Of a stretch of DNA of 64,000 nt, positions 12,694 through 22,892 are shown piece after piece. The first letter of the stretch is position 1. Every line of letters begins with the position of its first letter. The stretch is taken from positions 143,599,640 through 143,663,639 of the forward strand of contig CM043955.1 of assembly GCA_014529385.2 (NCBI GenBank). Direction: 5' to 3'. Made by a program: the position numbers and the translations under genes. This DNA is from Adiantum capillus-veneris (Eukaryota > Streptophyta > Polypodiopsida > Polypodiales > Pteridaceae). The notes under the pieces were generated by a model. It worked only from the letters and a program-made list of their open reading frames with translations, had not been told where the DNA came from and searched no databases.

Positions 12694-13590
12694 TGATTGC
12701 TCGGCGGAATATTATTTTTTGTAATTATTCTTTAATTGAGAAAAACCAACATTTTACCCTTGTAAATAGTGGGGCTTACAGAAGCTTCCAGATTGTATCC
12801 TATTTTTGACATTAAGATTGAGTAGATGGTTAAATTGGAACATTAGGATTTGAGATTGTAAGGTATTTATACCACTTTTGATCTTAATGAAAAAAACCTT
12901 TCTCATTTTTAAAAAAGTTATGTCTATGTGAGTGAGCGTACTGTGTACGAGAGAGAGTAAGAGTTTCATCTTGACGCTACGCATGCACCGGTGGTCGGAA
13001 TCAAGTGCGGATAAGTGCAGCGTGTTGCCCCGACGAGAGCTACGCGCCATTACCTACATTGCGGGTGTACGGTCTGGTTTTGCGAACTCGATCCACGAGC
13101 TACATCTGGTGATTCGGTGACCATATGGTTTCCATTTTCGCATTTCAGCATATCCACTCGTTTGCATTGAGTAGAGCTACACATTAGGCACTTTAGTTTT
13201 TGGAAACGACGACCTGCAAATCTTGACCAAACATCCTACGTGATTTTGCACCAGGTGTTTAGGGTTGAGATTTTTGTTCATGGACCTTAGGGAGAGCGAC
13301 CTATTGGTGTTAATAGGGTCTCCTTCAAGTTCTGTGGCATTTTGAGAATGTTTGATGGGTATTTGGCTCTTGGAAGCATTGTAGGAAATCTCCTCTTATG
13401 CACTCCTGAAGGCTGTAGCTTAGACATTGGGTAGAGACCTCTATAGGAAGTAGTCAAGAGTCGGTCGAGTGTAGGTTGACACCCTATGCTTGCTTCCACG
13501 CGCCTGCAGGTCGAGCTTCATCCTTAGCTGACAAATCTTGTTAGGTGAGTTCTCGCTGTGCTGACGTCCGTCGCGGCGTATCCGCCAACA
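12694..13590 (+). repeat. Candidate 5' LTR of large gypsy element A
   Basis: The right end is firm: ...CGCCAACA directly precedes a tRNA-Asp-type primer site. The left end (TGATTGCTCGG) is placed where copia homology stops and a TG occurs, so it is provisional. A TATA-like stretch (TATTTATACC) lies near 12868. I found no second copy in the window, so the LTR cannot be confirmed by repetition. Confidence 0.5.
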
Positions 13591-13610
13591 TTGGCGCCGC
13601 CGCCGGGGAC
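13591..13610 (+). promoter_or_regulatory. Primer-binding site, tRNA-Asp type
   Basis: TTGGCGCCGCCGCCGGGGAC closely matches the TGGCGCCGTTGCCGGGGA complement of the plant tRNA-Asp 3' end, used by many Tat/Athila-type gypsy elements. It marks the start of element A's internal region. Confidence 0.75.
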
Positions 13611-14065
13611 AAAAACCCTAGGTAGGTGACTGAGACTAGTCCTTGAGGATAGGGATTCTCTGGCTTGCTAGAGTCTCATTTTACATTTAGATAGGATCAT
13701 AGGGTGGAGGACTCTCTAGGTCTTAGGAGGAGTCTAGGGAGCGAATGTCTAACCTAGATCCTTCGACTTAGGTAGACTTAGATAGTTTTAGGTATTAGTT
13801 GAGTTGTGGTGTAGAGAGTAGGAGTTGGAGTGGTAGAGGCAGTGTAAGGAGAGTCCGGAGAGGCTAGGCAGCAACCGAGACACCAATATCACCATCTCAC
13901 ATGATGAGTAGGAGTAAGGTAAGTAGAACATCATCATGGTTGTAAAAGACGGAAAAGAGTGTTTAGAAGCAGAAGTGAAGTTCAAAAGTTTCTGTGAGTA
14001 TTTTTGAGAGAGTTGCAGAGCATAAGGAATACTTCTATCAGAAAAAAATTAAATTTTAAGCCAGG

Positions 14066-14089
14066 AGACATCCTACGCGTAGGATGTCT
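14066..14089. repeat. 24-bp perfect palindrome, copy 1
   Basis: The half-site AGACATCCTACG is followed by its exact reverse complement, with an MluI-type ACGCGT centre. Two other regions of the window hold the same motif. Confidence 0.9.
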
Positions 14090-14227
14090 ACAGGGTGATC
14101 TGGTGGAAATTTTGAAATTCTGAGTTGACCAGTGTGTTCAGAAGGTAGGTTTTACCCTATTTTCACCTGGAAAGTGGAAATTTGACCATATCTTGAAAGG
14201 ATAAGGCCAAATAGAAAGATAATTGCT

Positions 14228-14240
14228 AGACATCCTACCC
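14228..14240. repeat. Palindrome half-copy
   Basis: AGACATCCTACCC keeps the left half-site only. The following bases (AAATTGTGCC) match those after the other half-copy at 61320, so both derive from the same repeat unit. Confidence 0.6.
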
Positions 14241-14506
14241 AAATTGTGCCAAGGCATTATTTTAAGACCAAAACCATAGGATGGCTACATGAGCATGATC
14301 TACATGATTTATTGAGTGCCTAAAGGTTTCATCTCAATTGGGTGAGAAAATTGGGTTTTAAACAGACTTTAGCATTTTTGACTGAAAAGGGCTAGAATAG
14401 CTAGAATTGGGGTCTTTTGAAATCCAAACTAAAATCTAAGCATAGCACTGGGTTGCTGACATCAAGGGGAAGTTGTGGCTCAAGTTTGGGGTCAAACAAG
14501 CCATAT

Positions 14507-14530
14507 AGACATCCTACGCGTAGGATGTGT
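14507..14530. repeat. 24-bp palindrome, copy 2 (one mismatch)
   Basis: Same motif with one change near its right end (GATGTG instead of GATGTC). Confidence 0.88.
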
Positions 14531-14557
14531 TCTGTGTGATTTAGCACTCCAAACCTA

Positions 14558-14566
14558 CTTTTGAGC
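14558..14566 (+). repeat. Target-site duplication of the Mutator-like element, left
   Basis: CTTTTGAGC, repeated at 38722-38730. A length of 9 bp is the usual Mutator-superfamily duplication. Confidence 0.85.
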
Positions 14567-14640
14567 GAGTGCGTTTTATTTGCGAGCTTTCAATTTCGAG
14601 CTTTTGTAATCAAACCCAATTTTGCGAGCTTTTTGATTTT
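14567..14640 (+). repeat. Left terminal inverted repeat
   Basis: The stretch TTTTATTTGCGAGCTTTC followed by two further CGAGCTTTT-like units matches the reverse complement of the right end over about 65 bp with small gaps. The repeated CGAGCTTTT unit (three copies per end) is a plausible transposase contact. Confidence 0.85.
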
Positions 14641-15176
14641 AGATTTAGAGCCTTTTCTAACGACACAAAAAATTAATCCAAAACAAAGACATCAAAATAT
14701 TATACACGACCAAAAATATCTATAATCTCACAAAAAATTGGCTGAAGATTTTGAGTCTCCTTTAGCGATACACACCAAAAACATGTACAAGATTCCAAAA
14801 GCCCTAATTTTGAGCTTGTACAATTGTCTAGATAGATACCACAAAGCATGCTTCTCTTACTAAAAGGAGAAATAAAGTCTCATATGTCTAGAAAAGCTAC
14901 TCCACATCTAATACAAAAGAGAAATCTACTTCAATGCATACCTCTACAGGGCAATCTCTAAGATTTAGGCTCACTACACCACAGGCTTTATCTTGCGGGT
15001 TTGCCCTAATACAAATGCAAGGTCTATGGGAGTTAGTGCAGACTGATGAATGACCATGTGCTCTTTTGGTTGAAGCCCTAGAATATGTACATACACATAG
15101 TACATGTGCTTACATGCCAAAAACGCTTTATGTGTAGATTCTCTCTTCTGAAAATCGGGACAGGTGCAACTAGGTT
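14641..15176. other. Sub-terminal non-coding region
   Basis: AT-rich sequence between the left terminal repeat and the transposase stop. I see no ORF or repeat of note; it probably holds the transposase 3' UTR. Confidence 0.5.
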
Positions 15177-18100
15177 CTACCTCAAAACTATGTGTTGTTC
15201 ACTTTCTAATTTCTCATCCAAGAACGTTGCAACCATGCTTGCAGCTGACTCCAATCTCTTTTGCGCTTCTTTGGAAATACCATGTCTCCACTTACGCTTC
15301 CTGCTACTACTGGAGCCTCCTTGTGTAAGAGTAGCATTTGTATTGTTCATGCGTCATAGTGGTGTTGCAAAATCTACAAATTGAAATCCACTTTGTACCA
15401 AGTTGTCACTCTCTTCCTTTGATAAATTGGTTCCAATATCCACTTGCCAGAAAGTAGGAACGATAGGTGAGAATTTAACTTGCCTCTGTACTTTTTGTGT
15501 GTGGCCTACTTCATAATTGCAGAACCATATCCATTGTGCAATTGTTTTGTCTTTAAAAGTTCTCTCAGACCAAAAACAAGGAGCAACCATTCCCACATTA
15601 CGGCTTTGTAATTTGTTACCACAACTTTTCTTCCCTACCATTCCAAAAAATTTCCTCATGCAATTGGCTAGCATCCTTCGTAAAGCCCACTCTTCACGGG
15701 AAACTTGGACCTCTTGAATACACCTTGTTGAATTCTCCCCAGGCTGCACTGGAATGCTATCTCCTACTTCACTGTCAATGACAATATATACTTCTTCATT
15801 ATCCTCTCTATCAAAATGTATACTCCGTGGTCTCCCTCTGGTTTTTCGTTGTCTTGCTTCCATTACATATCCAGGTTTATGTGAGCTTGTACCGACTTCA
15901 CATGTTTTCTTCTTTCGTTGTACTGTCTCTTTGTCACCTTCCATCATAGGCTCCTCATACAAAGGACTACCAGCAACCAAGCCTTTTAATGTACTCGTAA
16001 AATGATTTGGATTTGGAGATTCTCTGCATTTGGAACTCGCCATCATTGCTTCTATGGAAGGGCCCGTTCCGATGTATCTGCCTATGGTGTATCCCAATCC
16101 TTTTTCACATTGAATATATGCATTCAAAACATCACTGACACATGCATCATAAAGTGAGATTTTACGTTTACCACCTTCACCTGCCAGCCAACTAGCATGG
16201 ATGCTCTCTAACAAGTTTATACTTGGAATTTGAGCTCTCTCCCATGGACTCTTACTGACCTATAAATACAAAACAATTAAAACCATATAAATGTAAATCT
16301 CTGTTTTCAAGTATTTAATAAGAACCAAAAAAATGATTGATATACCATTGTCTCAGCGCTTCCCCAATGGGCAATCCGTTGCTCCCACCAATTAAACCAT
16401 CTCTCTAAAGCCTTTTTATTATCCCCTATCACATATTTCACCCACCATTCTCGTATTGTGGAAGCTATACGAGAGGCCTCATTTGTAGTCTTTGCTAAGC
16501 GCCATGCTTCACACATTTCAATGTGATGCATTTGTCTATCTCTATGTAGCGACATGTTTTTTTGTATGTTTGTGTAGACTCTGCTCCCAATGGAAAAGAC
16601 ACGAGCGCTCCCTTCCCTCCATTACATTATGCCATCCACCATTGTATACAACTCGTATTGCTAGCCAATTAGCCCCAGCTTCATCAGACATAAATCCAAC
16701 AAAGTCTGCTGGTTCATGCCCACACCTCTCCATAACTGTGTTTAAATTTCTCCAAAACAAGATTTGTGTTTCTTCGTCTTCTTCTTTACATTCACATATT
16801 GCAATCACTTTCAATGCTCGCATGTTGTACACATAGAACAAATAAGTAATAACATGTGTCTTATATCAAACATGCTATCTAACATATTTTTATAAATTCA
16901 CTTACCCAGGATCATAAACCGAGTAGGACATAGTTGCCCATCCTTCAATTCGATGAGTATGATCAAAGTGCACCCAAGCACTACTCAAATCTCTTGTCCC
17001 TCCTCGCCTCGTTCTATTGACTAGTTCAACTCCAGAAGCAGGTCCTTTTGTGGACATTTTGAATACATAACATTTGTCGTTAGGTCCACCTTGGCCTGGA
17101 AAACAACTTCCATGAAAGAATGGAAAAACACACCGTTTCTGTAGCAATAGTATATTGTCGTATCCATCGCCAACAACTTGACCCTGTTTAGCTTTCTCAT
17201 TTGACAAAATACTTTTGAATCCCCTATTTTGAACAAGGGGCATCATTTCCTCAAGAAAATGGTTAAGCTCTACATCAGTGGCTTCTAAATCATCTTCTTT
17301 AGTCAATGATTGAAATAGCATTTGACGAGAAACTAACATCTGTACTTTTCTAGGACCCCCCTTCTCAATCTTTAAAACTGTCTTAACAAGATTGCGCACT
17401 TTTTCAAGAGTTGCCCTTCTAGTACCTGGCTATACATTGTGGTCATGCACTCCCAAATGGATCACCAAACGTGTTATTGTTGTTTCCTTTGGCATCACAT
17501 AATAGATCATACACTTGCAAAAATTTGAACAAGTGACCGTTCTGTCACAATAGTGGCAGGTTATTTTAGATTTACCTTCGCTAGCAGGATAGCCCATGCT
17601 GATTTGTCTGTCCAGATGTCCATGAAAGAAGGCATCATTGTATTTCCTTTCACCAAGGTAAAAAGGGCATGTCACTCTACAACATTGAAGGCTTCCAAGA
17701 CAATAACTCCAACGCACAGTGCAATCTATGGCCATGTTGGTAGATGCTGGGCGAGACCAAAGGTGACCGTCGTACTTCTGCTCCATACCGAGCATCCTTT
17801 TATTGTTGTGAATTGGAGGAAGCTCGAAACAAACATTGCCATTATAAAAATTTGGGAGCTCGTCAACCTTTTTGGGAGTTCCACAAATCTCTAAAAGTTT
17901 AGACAACCTGCACGATTTACCTTTGTCTTTCATCCATGAAATGATGGATATATCCTTTGAATACTCCTGCATTGTATGCTCCACCCCATCTTGTGTGTCT
18001 TGAAACGGTCCTGGTGACCTGGTTAGTTCCACTGTCTCCAAAACAACTGTGTCTGTACCTTCATCAATATCAACATTTAAATGTGATGGAGTCGAGCTTT

Positions 18101-18470
18101 TGTTACATGGTGTAGCGAACATAGAAGAATCACCGACTTCTTCATTTGTTTCTAAACTGTCAGCCACATAAACATAGCCAACTGAATGAATAATGTGGTA
18201 AGCTGAGGACAGAGAATGGTCAAGAAGGTAATGCTTTTGATCTTCATGATCCCATCTAGGCAACACATTGACCTTAGACTCAGAGCTCCATGTCTGAACG
18301 ACTGCTTGCAAGCCTTCAAACTGATTAGAAGGAGGCAATAGGCTTTGAAGAAAATATTCACTAAGTAGAAGCTCTCCATTTCTTAATGACACTCTATAAT
18401 CCATATGAGCACCATTAATCGTCCATGAAAGCATTGTTGTAGTTGTAGCTGTCATGTTTGAGACAGACAA
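15177..18470 (-). pseudogene. MULE-type transposase, three exons, decayed
   Basis: Exon 1 (18470-16906) begins at the ATG giving MSVSNMTATTTT. It holds a Cys/His zinc-finger-like segment (CHYCDRTVTCSNFCKCM ... HLGVHDH, like FLYWCH fingers at the start of MULE transposases) and the first catalytic Asp candidate (WVHFDHTHRIEGWATM). Exon 2 (to 16346) has the second Asp (GFMSDEAGANW) and the MULE C-x2-H signature CLFHWEQSL. Exon 3 (16259-15177) opens with the candidate Glu (INLLESIHASWL). A coding tail rich in basic residues follows. Damage: TAG near 17430, a frameshift near 16550 and TGA near 15354, each frame continuing afterwards. Donors are G|GTAAGTG and ATG|GTATAT, and the exon-3 acceptor is TTTATAG. 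The phase at intron 1 is not resolved. Confidence 0.8.
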
Positions 18471-18949
18471 GGAGGAATAATACTTGAGGTAAAAAAATTA
18501 ACGAAAAGAGAAGGAAGAGAATGTGCATAAGGTACAAAGAAAGTGTAAAAGCATGCAACTGCAAAAAGTTATTGCTGTGTTCATTGAAAACTGTTCGAAA
18601 TTTAATTCATTCATTGAAAACTGTTCTAAATAGATTTGGAATATTCACTCTTTAAGATATGCATAGTCATAGCCATTAAGATACATTTGAATCAGCATGT
18701 TGTCAAATCCATCTGTTCACCTATCGAGCTTTCAAAATCTCCCCAAATACGCGTATATTAAAAAAATGAACATAGGAGTTATAAAATATACGATGTTTTA
18801 AAAATTATTTATAATATATGTATATATATATATATAGTATAGAGTATAGTTTTTTATATTCCCAATTAAGCGCTTTAAAATTAAAATGGACATAGTATAT
18901 ATATATGGTATTTAAGTATATAGTATATATAGCTACATTACATTATACC
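18471..18949. other. AT-rich spacer upstream of the transposase
   Basis: No ORF. It has many TATATA runs (18820-18930) and should contain the transposase promoter, read leftward. No specific element can be assigned. Confidence 0.45.
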
Positions 18950-20106
18950 AGCACCAGCACCGGGCCAGTCCAGTCCAGTAGCAGTACAGTACTAGTCCAG
19001 TCCAGTACCAATCAAGTCCAGTCTAGTAGCAGTCTAGTCTAGTCCAGTACTAGTCCAGTCCAGTACAATACCAGTCCAGTCCAGTACCAGTCAAGTCCAA
19101 TGTAGTCTAGTCCAGTACCAGTCAAGTCCAATCCAGTACTAGTCCACCCAGTACCAGTCCAGTCTAGTCCAGTACCAATCAAGTCCAGTCCAGTAGCAGT
19201 ACAGTACCAGTCCAGTCTAGTCCAGTACCAGTCAAGTCCAAGTCCAGTCTAGTCCAGTACCAATCAAGTCCAGTCCAGTAGCAGTACAGTACCAGTCCAT
19301 TCTAGTACCAATCAAGTCCAGTCTAGTAGCAGTCGAGTCCAGTACCAATCAAGTCCAGTCTAGTAGCAGTCTAGTCTAGTCCAGTCCAGTACAATACCAG
19401 TCCAGTCCAGTACCAGTCAAGTCTAGTGTAGTCCAGTCCAGTACCAATCAAGTCCAATCCAGTACTAGTCAACGGGCAGTACCAGCCAAGTCCGGTCCAG
19501 TCCAGTACCAATCAAGTCCAGTCCAGTAGTAGTACAGTATCAGTCCAGTCCAGTATCAATCAAGTCTAGTACAATCCTGTCCAGTAGCAGTACAGTACCA
19601 GTCCAGTCCAGTACCAATCAAGTCCAGTACTAATCAAGTCCAGTCTAGTAGCAGTCCAGTCCAGTACCAATCAAGTCCAGTACAGTCCAGTCCAGTCCAG
19701 TAGCAGTACAGTACCAGTCCAGTACCAATCAAGTCCAGACTAGTAGCAGTCGAGTCCAATACAATACCAGTCTAGTCTAGTACCAGACAAGTCCAATCCA
19801 GTACTAGTCCACCTAGTACCAGTCAAGTCCAGTCCAGTCCAATATCAGTCTAGTCCAGTACCAATGAAGTCCAATCTAGTAGTAGTCCGGTCCAATCTAG
19901 TCCAGTACTAGACCAATCGAGTACTAGTCCACCTAGTACCAGTCTAGTCCCAGTCCAGTCAAGTACCAATCCAGTCCAGTCCAGTAGCTGTACTGTACCA
20001 GTCAAGTTCAGTTCAGTACCAGTATCAGTCCAATCCAGTACTAGTCGAGTCTAGTATCAGTCAAGTCTAGTCCAGTACAGTACCAGTACCAATCAAGTCC
20101 AGTCCA
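18950..20106. repeat. 1.15-kb degenerate CCAGT/CAAGT minisatellite
   Basis: Long run of variants of (C/T)CAGT pentamers, arranged in higher-order blocks such as CAGTACCAGTC, AATCAAGTCCAGTC and TAGTAGCAGT. Blocks repeat at roughly 50-120 bp, pointing to amplification of compound units as well as of the pentamer. There is no coding potential. Confidence 0.92.
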
Positions 20107-20111
20107 GTATA

Positions 20112-20112
<1 letters not shown>

Positions 20113-20198
<86 letters not shown>

Positions 20199-20217
20199 TA
20201 TATATATATATATATAT
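20113..20217. repeat. (AT)n microsatellite
   Basis: About 100 bp of near-pure AT repeat with one GA interruption near 20197, directly after the CCAGT array. Confidence 0.97.
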
Positions 20218-20857
20218 TGTGATTATACATATATTGTACACAATACAGAGTATAGTAATGTTATATAATATTTATCGTTCATTTCACCATTTTCCACAGT
20301 TTAGGACTTTATTCTAATCGTTTTCGTGAAGTTTCAAATTTTGACCCGGGACACCTGTTGGGAGCTAGTTTTGAGGATGCTAAGGTCAAAATTTGGAAAA
20401 GTTTTGTATGTAGGAATTGTAGTCCTCAATACGAGGAAAAATATTGCTTCTTTAAGTTTTTTCAGATTCCTTCATTTTGATGCTCGTTTCAGCCCGTAGA
20501 TTAGGAAAAAAGTGAGAAAATGCTGTTTTGCGCTGTTTTTGTAGAAATTGTCAACTTGCAGGTGAATTTTCAGCCAAACTGAGCTGGATATGAATTTTTT
20601 GTATCACACAACTATCGAAGAGCTCAACAAGGCAAACAAATTTATGTGAGTTGGCCCCGGGCAAATTCTGAACCATTTGGGAGTTACGGCTCGCTGAAAA
20701 TGGCCAAAAATCGTGGACGCTTTGCTGAAGACTAGAAAGAGGTCAAAAATAGTGAATGTCAAAGCTTAGGTTTGAAGCATTACTACTTCGAGAACCAATC
20801 GTCTACCTGCTCGCGCTAACACAGTCCAGTACCATCGTGCGCGCATCATGTTGGTGC

Positions 20858-20858
<1 letters not shown>
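20218..20858. other. Unassigned spacer
   Basis: Moderately AT-rich sequence with no credible ORF and no repeat visible by eye, other than stray CAGTCCAGTACC copies near 20821. Confidence 0.5.

Positions 20859-20929
<71 letters not shown>
20859..20929. repeat. (CT)n(CA)n compound microsatellite
   Basis: About 48 bp of CT followed by about 22 bp of CA. The apparent Ser-Leu and Arg-Glu ORFs here are products of the repeat. Confidence 0.95.
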
Positions 20930-20948
20930 TATTGTCATTGCGACGCCG

Positions 20949-21087
20949 AAAGATAGACCGCAGAAAACCGTTCAACGCGGAAAAGAAGGGGGGCGCAAAG
21001 TCCGCCTATCATCCGCGCGCGCGAATGATGGGCAGGCTCTGCGCCCCCCTTTTTTTCCGCATTGAACGGTTCTCTGCGGTCTATCTT
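20949..21087. repeat. Foldback repeat 1
   Basis: Arms of about 48 bp (AGATAGACCGCAGAAAACCG ... and its inverted copy ending at 21087) enclose a central stem built on ATCATCCGCGCGCG and its complement. Only a few mismatches separate the arms. Confidence 0.85.
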
Positions 21088-21147
21088 CTTACGATGACTG
21101 GCTTTCTTCAAGTTTTGATTAAAAATGATTTTGGTGTTCATAACAAA

Positions 21148-21307
21148 TCTATCTGATAAATTGTATGCTTTAATCAGAAATTACCAAAAAAAAAGGGGGG
21201 AGGGCAGAGCTCCCCCATCATCCGCGCGCGTGGATGATGGGGGAGCTCTGCCCTCCCCCCCTTTTTTTGGAAATTTTGGATTAAAGCATACAATCTATCA
21301 GATAGAT
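21148..21307. repeat. Foldback repeat 2
   Basis: Nearly uninterrupted 160-bp inverted repeat. The outer arms are TCTATCTGATAAATTGTATG and its inverse, then a G-run/C-run stem (GGGAGGGCAGAGCTCCCCCA and inverse), with a CATCCGCGCGCG apex shared with foldbacks 1 and 3. Confidence 0.88.
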
Positions 21308-21351
21308 GTCATTAAATTTTGGGATTAACTCCACAAAATTAATGAAAATAG

Positions 21352-21710
21352 CACAGAGCTCTACCTCCCCCTTTTTTTGTAGATTTGGTGAGCTTTGTCA
21401 ACGGTATTGTAGGAAAAATGCTTTTGCTTGAGGTTATTGAAATAAAACCTAAATTATTTGTTCAATAAACACATCAAAAATGCAAAAAAAAAAAGAGGAG
21501 ACAGAGCTCTACCTCCCCCTTTTTTTTGTAGATTTGGTGAGCTTTGTCAATGGCGTTGTTGGAAATAGTCTTTTGATTAAGGTTTTTGAAATGTTTTTCC
21601 CCCATCATCTGTGTCGACAAAAAAAGGGGAGGTAGAGCTCCCCTATCATCCGCGTGCACGCGGATGATGGGGAAGCTCTGTCTCCCCCTTTTTTTGCATT
21701 TTTTATGTGG
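21352..21710. repeat. Foldback repeat 3 with internal duplication
   Basis: Outer arms ATCAAAAATGCAAAAAAA (from 21474) and the inverse near 21700 enclose a second hairpin with the same CATCCGCG apex at 21645-21675. The unit CAGAGCTCTACCTCCCCC plus its flank TGTAGATTTGGTGAGCTTTG occurs twice (21353 and 21502). Confidence 0.8.
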
Positions 21711-22411
21711 TCTTATATAAACTAAAAACTATATTATATGTGTTGTGTAGATAATGGCACTAAAGAGGGATAGCAAGAAAAGAAAACCTCCATTCTCTCT
21801 TTTTAGCAACCGTCGAGTGAGCATGAAGCTTAGGTCCGGTTGTATACCAAAGGGAGCTATCGATCAAGAGGCATCATCACGAGTCTGACATTTGGACACT
21901 CCACCAAATAAAAAGAACAGGATTCTCAAAAGGTGTGTTTTTATTGATGATGAGGCTCAAGTTGATGAAGACTCCAACAACATCAAAGATGACGTAGAGA
22001 TCACAAGTAAATTATGAGTGTATGCTATAATTTTATGTCAATACGTAGTTTATATTATAAATTTTTCAATGGTAGATTTTTAAATTTGATGGACGTTTTT
22101 TTCGTTTGGAAAGTTTGGTAATTAATAACCATGTGGGAGAGTAAGAAAGGGTGAACCATTTTTTATATACATACCATTGATAGTTGCTAGAGAAAATATT
22201 AAGTATTGTTTTTGTTTATGTTGGAGAAAAGGTCCTTAAATCTCATGTGAGAGCCCTATATAGGGTGTGCGGTTTTTTTTTTTTTAAGTTGTCTCCGTAC
22301 AAAGGAGACTCTAGCAAAATTTCTGTAAATTAAATACTTTACACTATCTAATCCTAATTGCATATGTTTTTGGACAATTGAATGTTTGTCACTTGTTATC
22401 TCTATGCAAAG

Positions 22412-22892
22412 ACCAATTTTCACATTGAAGATCATCATGACAATGAAGAAAATAATGATCCTGAAGGGGGTGAGGAGAATAAGCATTCCAAACACCTAGG
22501 CAAGCAAATTTCGCTTGGCTTGATGAAAGATGTTCTAAGTCAGTTTTATGTAAAGAAGAAGACATTGCCTCCTCCGATTCCACTTTGTCGACTCATGGTG
22601 CATGAGTTTGTTAGGTTTGCTAGAGATGATGTAGAATGGCTCATTTCCTCATTTGATTCTGTTGGGTATTTAGAAACTATGGGGCATTTCCTTGTGTCCG
22701 TTGGGGATTCTAGAGGAGATATCATTCCCGTGACCGCAGCGGATTTGGAGGAATGGGGACCACTTTGGCGGGAAAGAAATGTTGAGTTCGAGAGATCACT
22801 TGGTAGAGAATGGCAGGAGCTCAAAGGAAAAAAGTTTCTGGTATGGGATGGAAACCATAGGCTAAAAACATGGTGGAAGAGAATCAAAGATA
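22412..22892 (+). other. ParB-like domain exon of the methyltransferase-like gene
   Basis: One long open exon of about 160 codons. An acidic, His-rich start (EDHHDNEENNDPEGGEENK) leads to the segment RLMVHEFVRFARDDVEWLI, then FLVSVGD, and ends with FLVWDGNHRLKTWWKRI. The order (charged helix, SI-x-x-x-G-like turn, beta strand, DGxHR) follows the ParB/sulfiredoxin fold. In bacteria ParB-like domains occur fused to DNA methylases; that knowledge supports the reading but does not prove it. Confidence 0.55.

Larger units (their letters stand above)
13611..14557 (+). other. Leader of element A, first part (no gene)
   Basis: About 0.95 kb without a credible ORF, between the primer site and the Mutator-like insertion. 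It holds a perfect 24-bp palindrome at 14066, a half-copy at 14228 and a near-perfect copy at 14507. The leader resumes at 38731 with two more copies and reaches the first gag-like ORF at about 39503. Confidence 0.65.

Noticed and set aside
12900-13600. A host gene between the copia remnant and the palindrome leader
   Set aside because: Only short frames occur and the tRNA-Asp-type primer site at 13591 explains the region as an LTR.
14066-14089. Palindrome as an intrinsic transcription terminator
   Set aside because: No T-run follows, the motif is repeated in arrays, and the sequence is eukaryotic.
20041-20241. ORF of repeated Tyr-Ile on the minus strand
   Set aside because: It is only the translation of the AT microsatellite.
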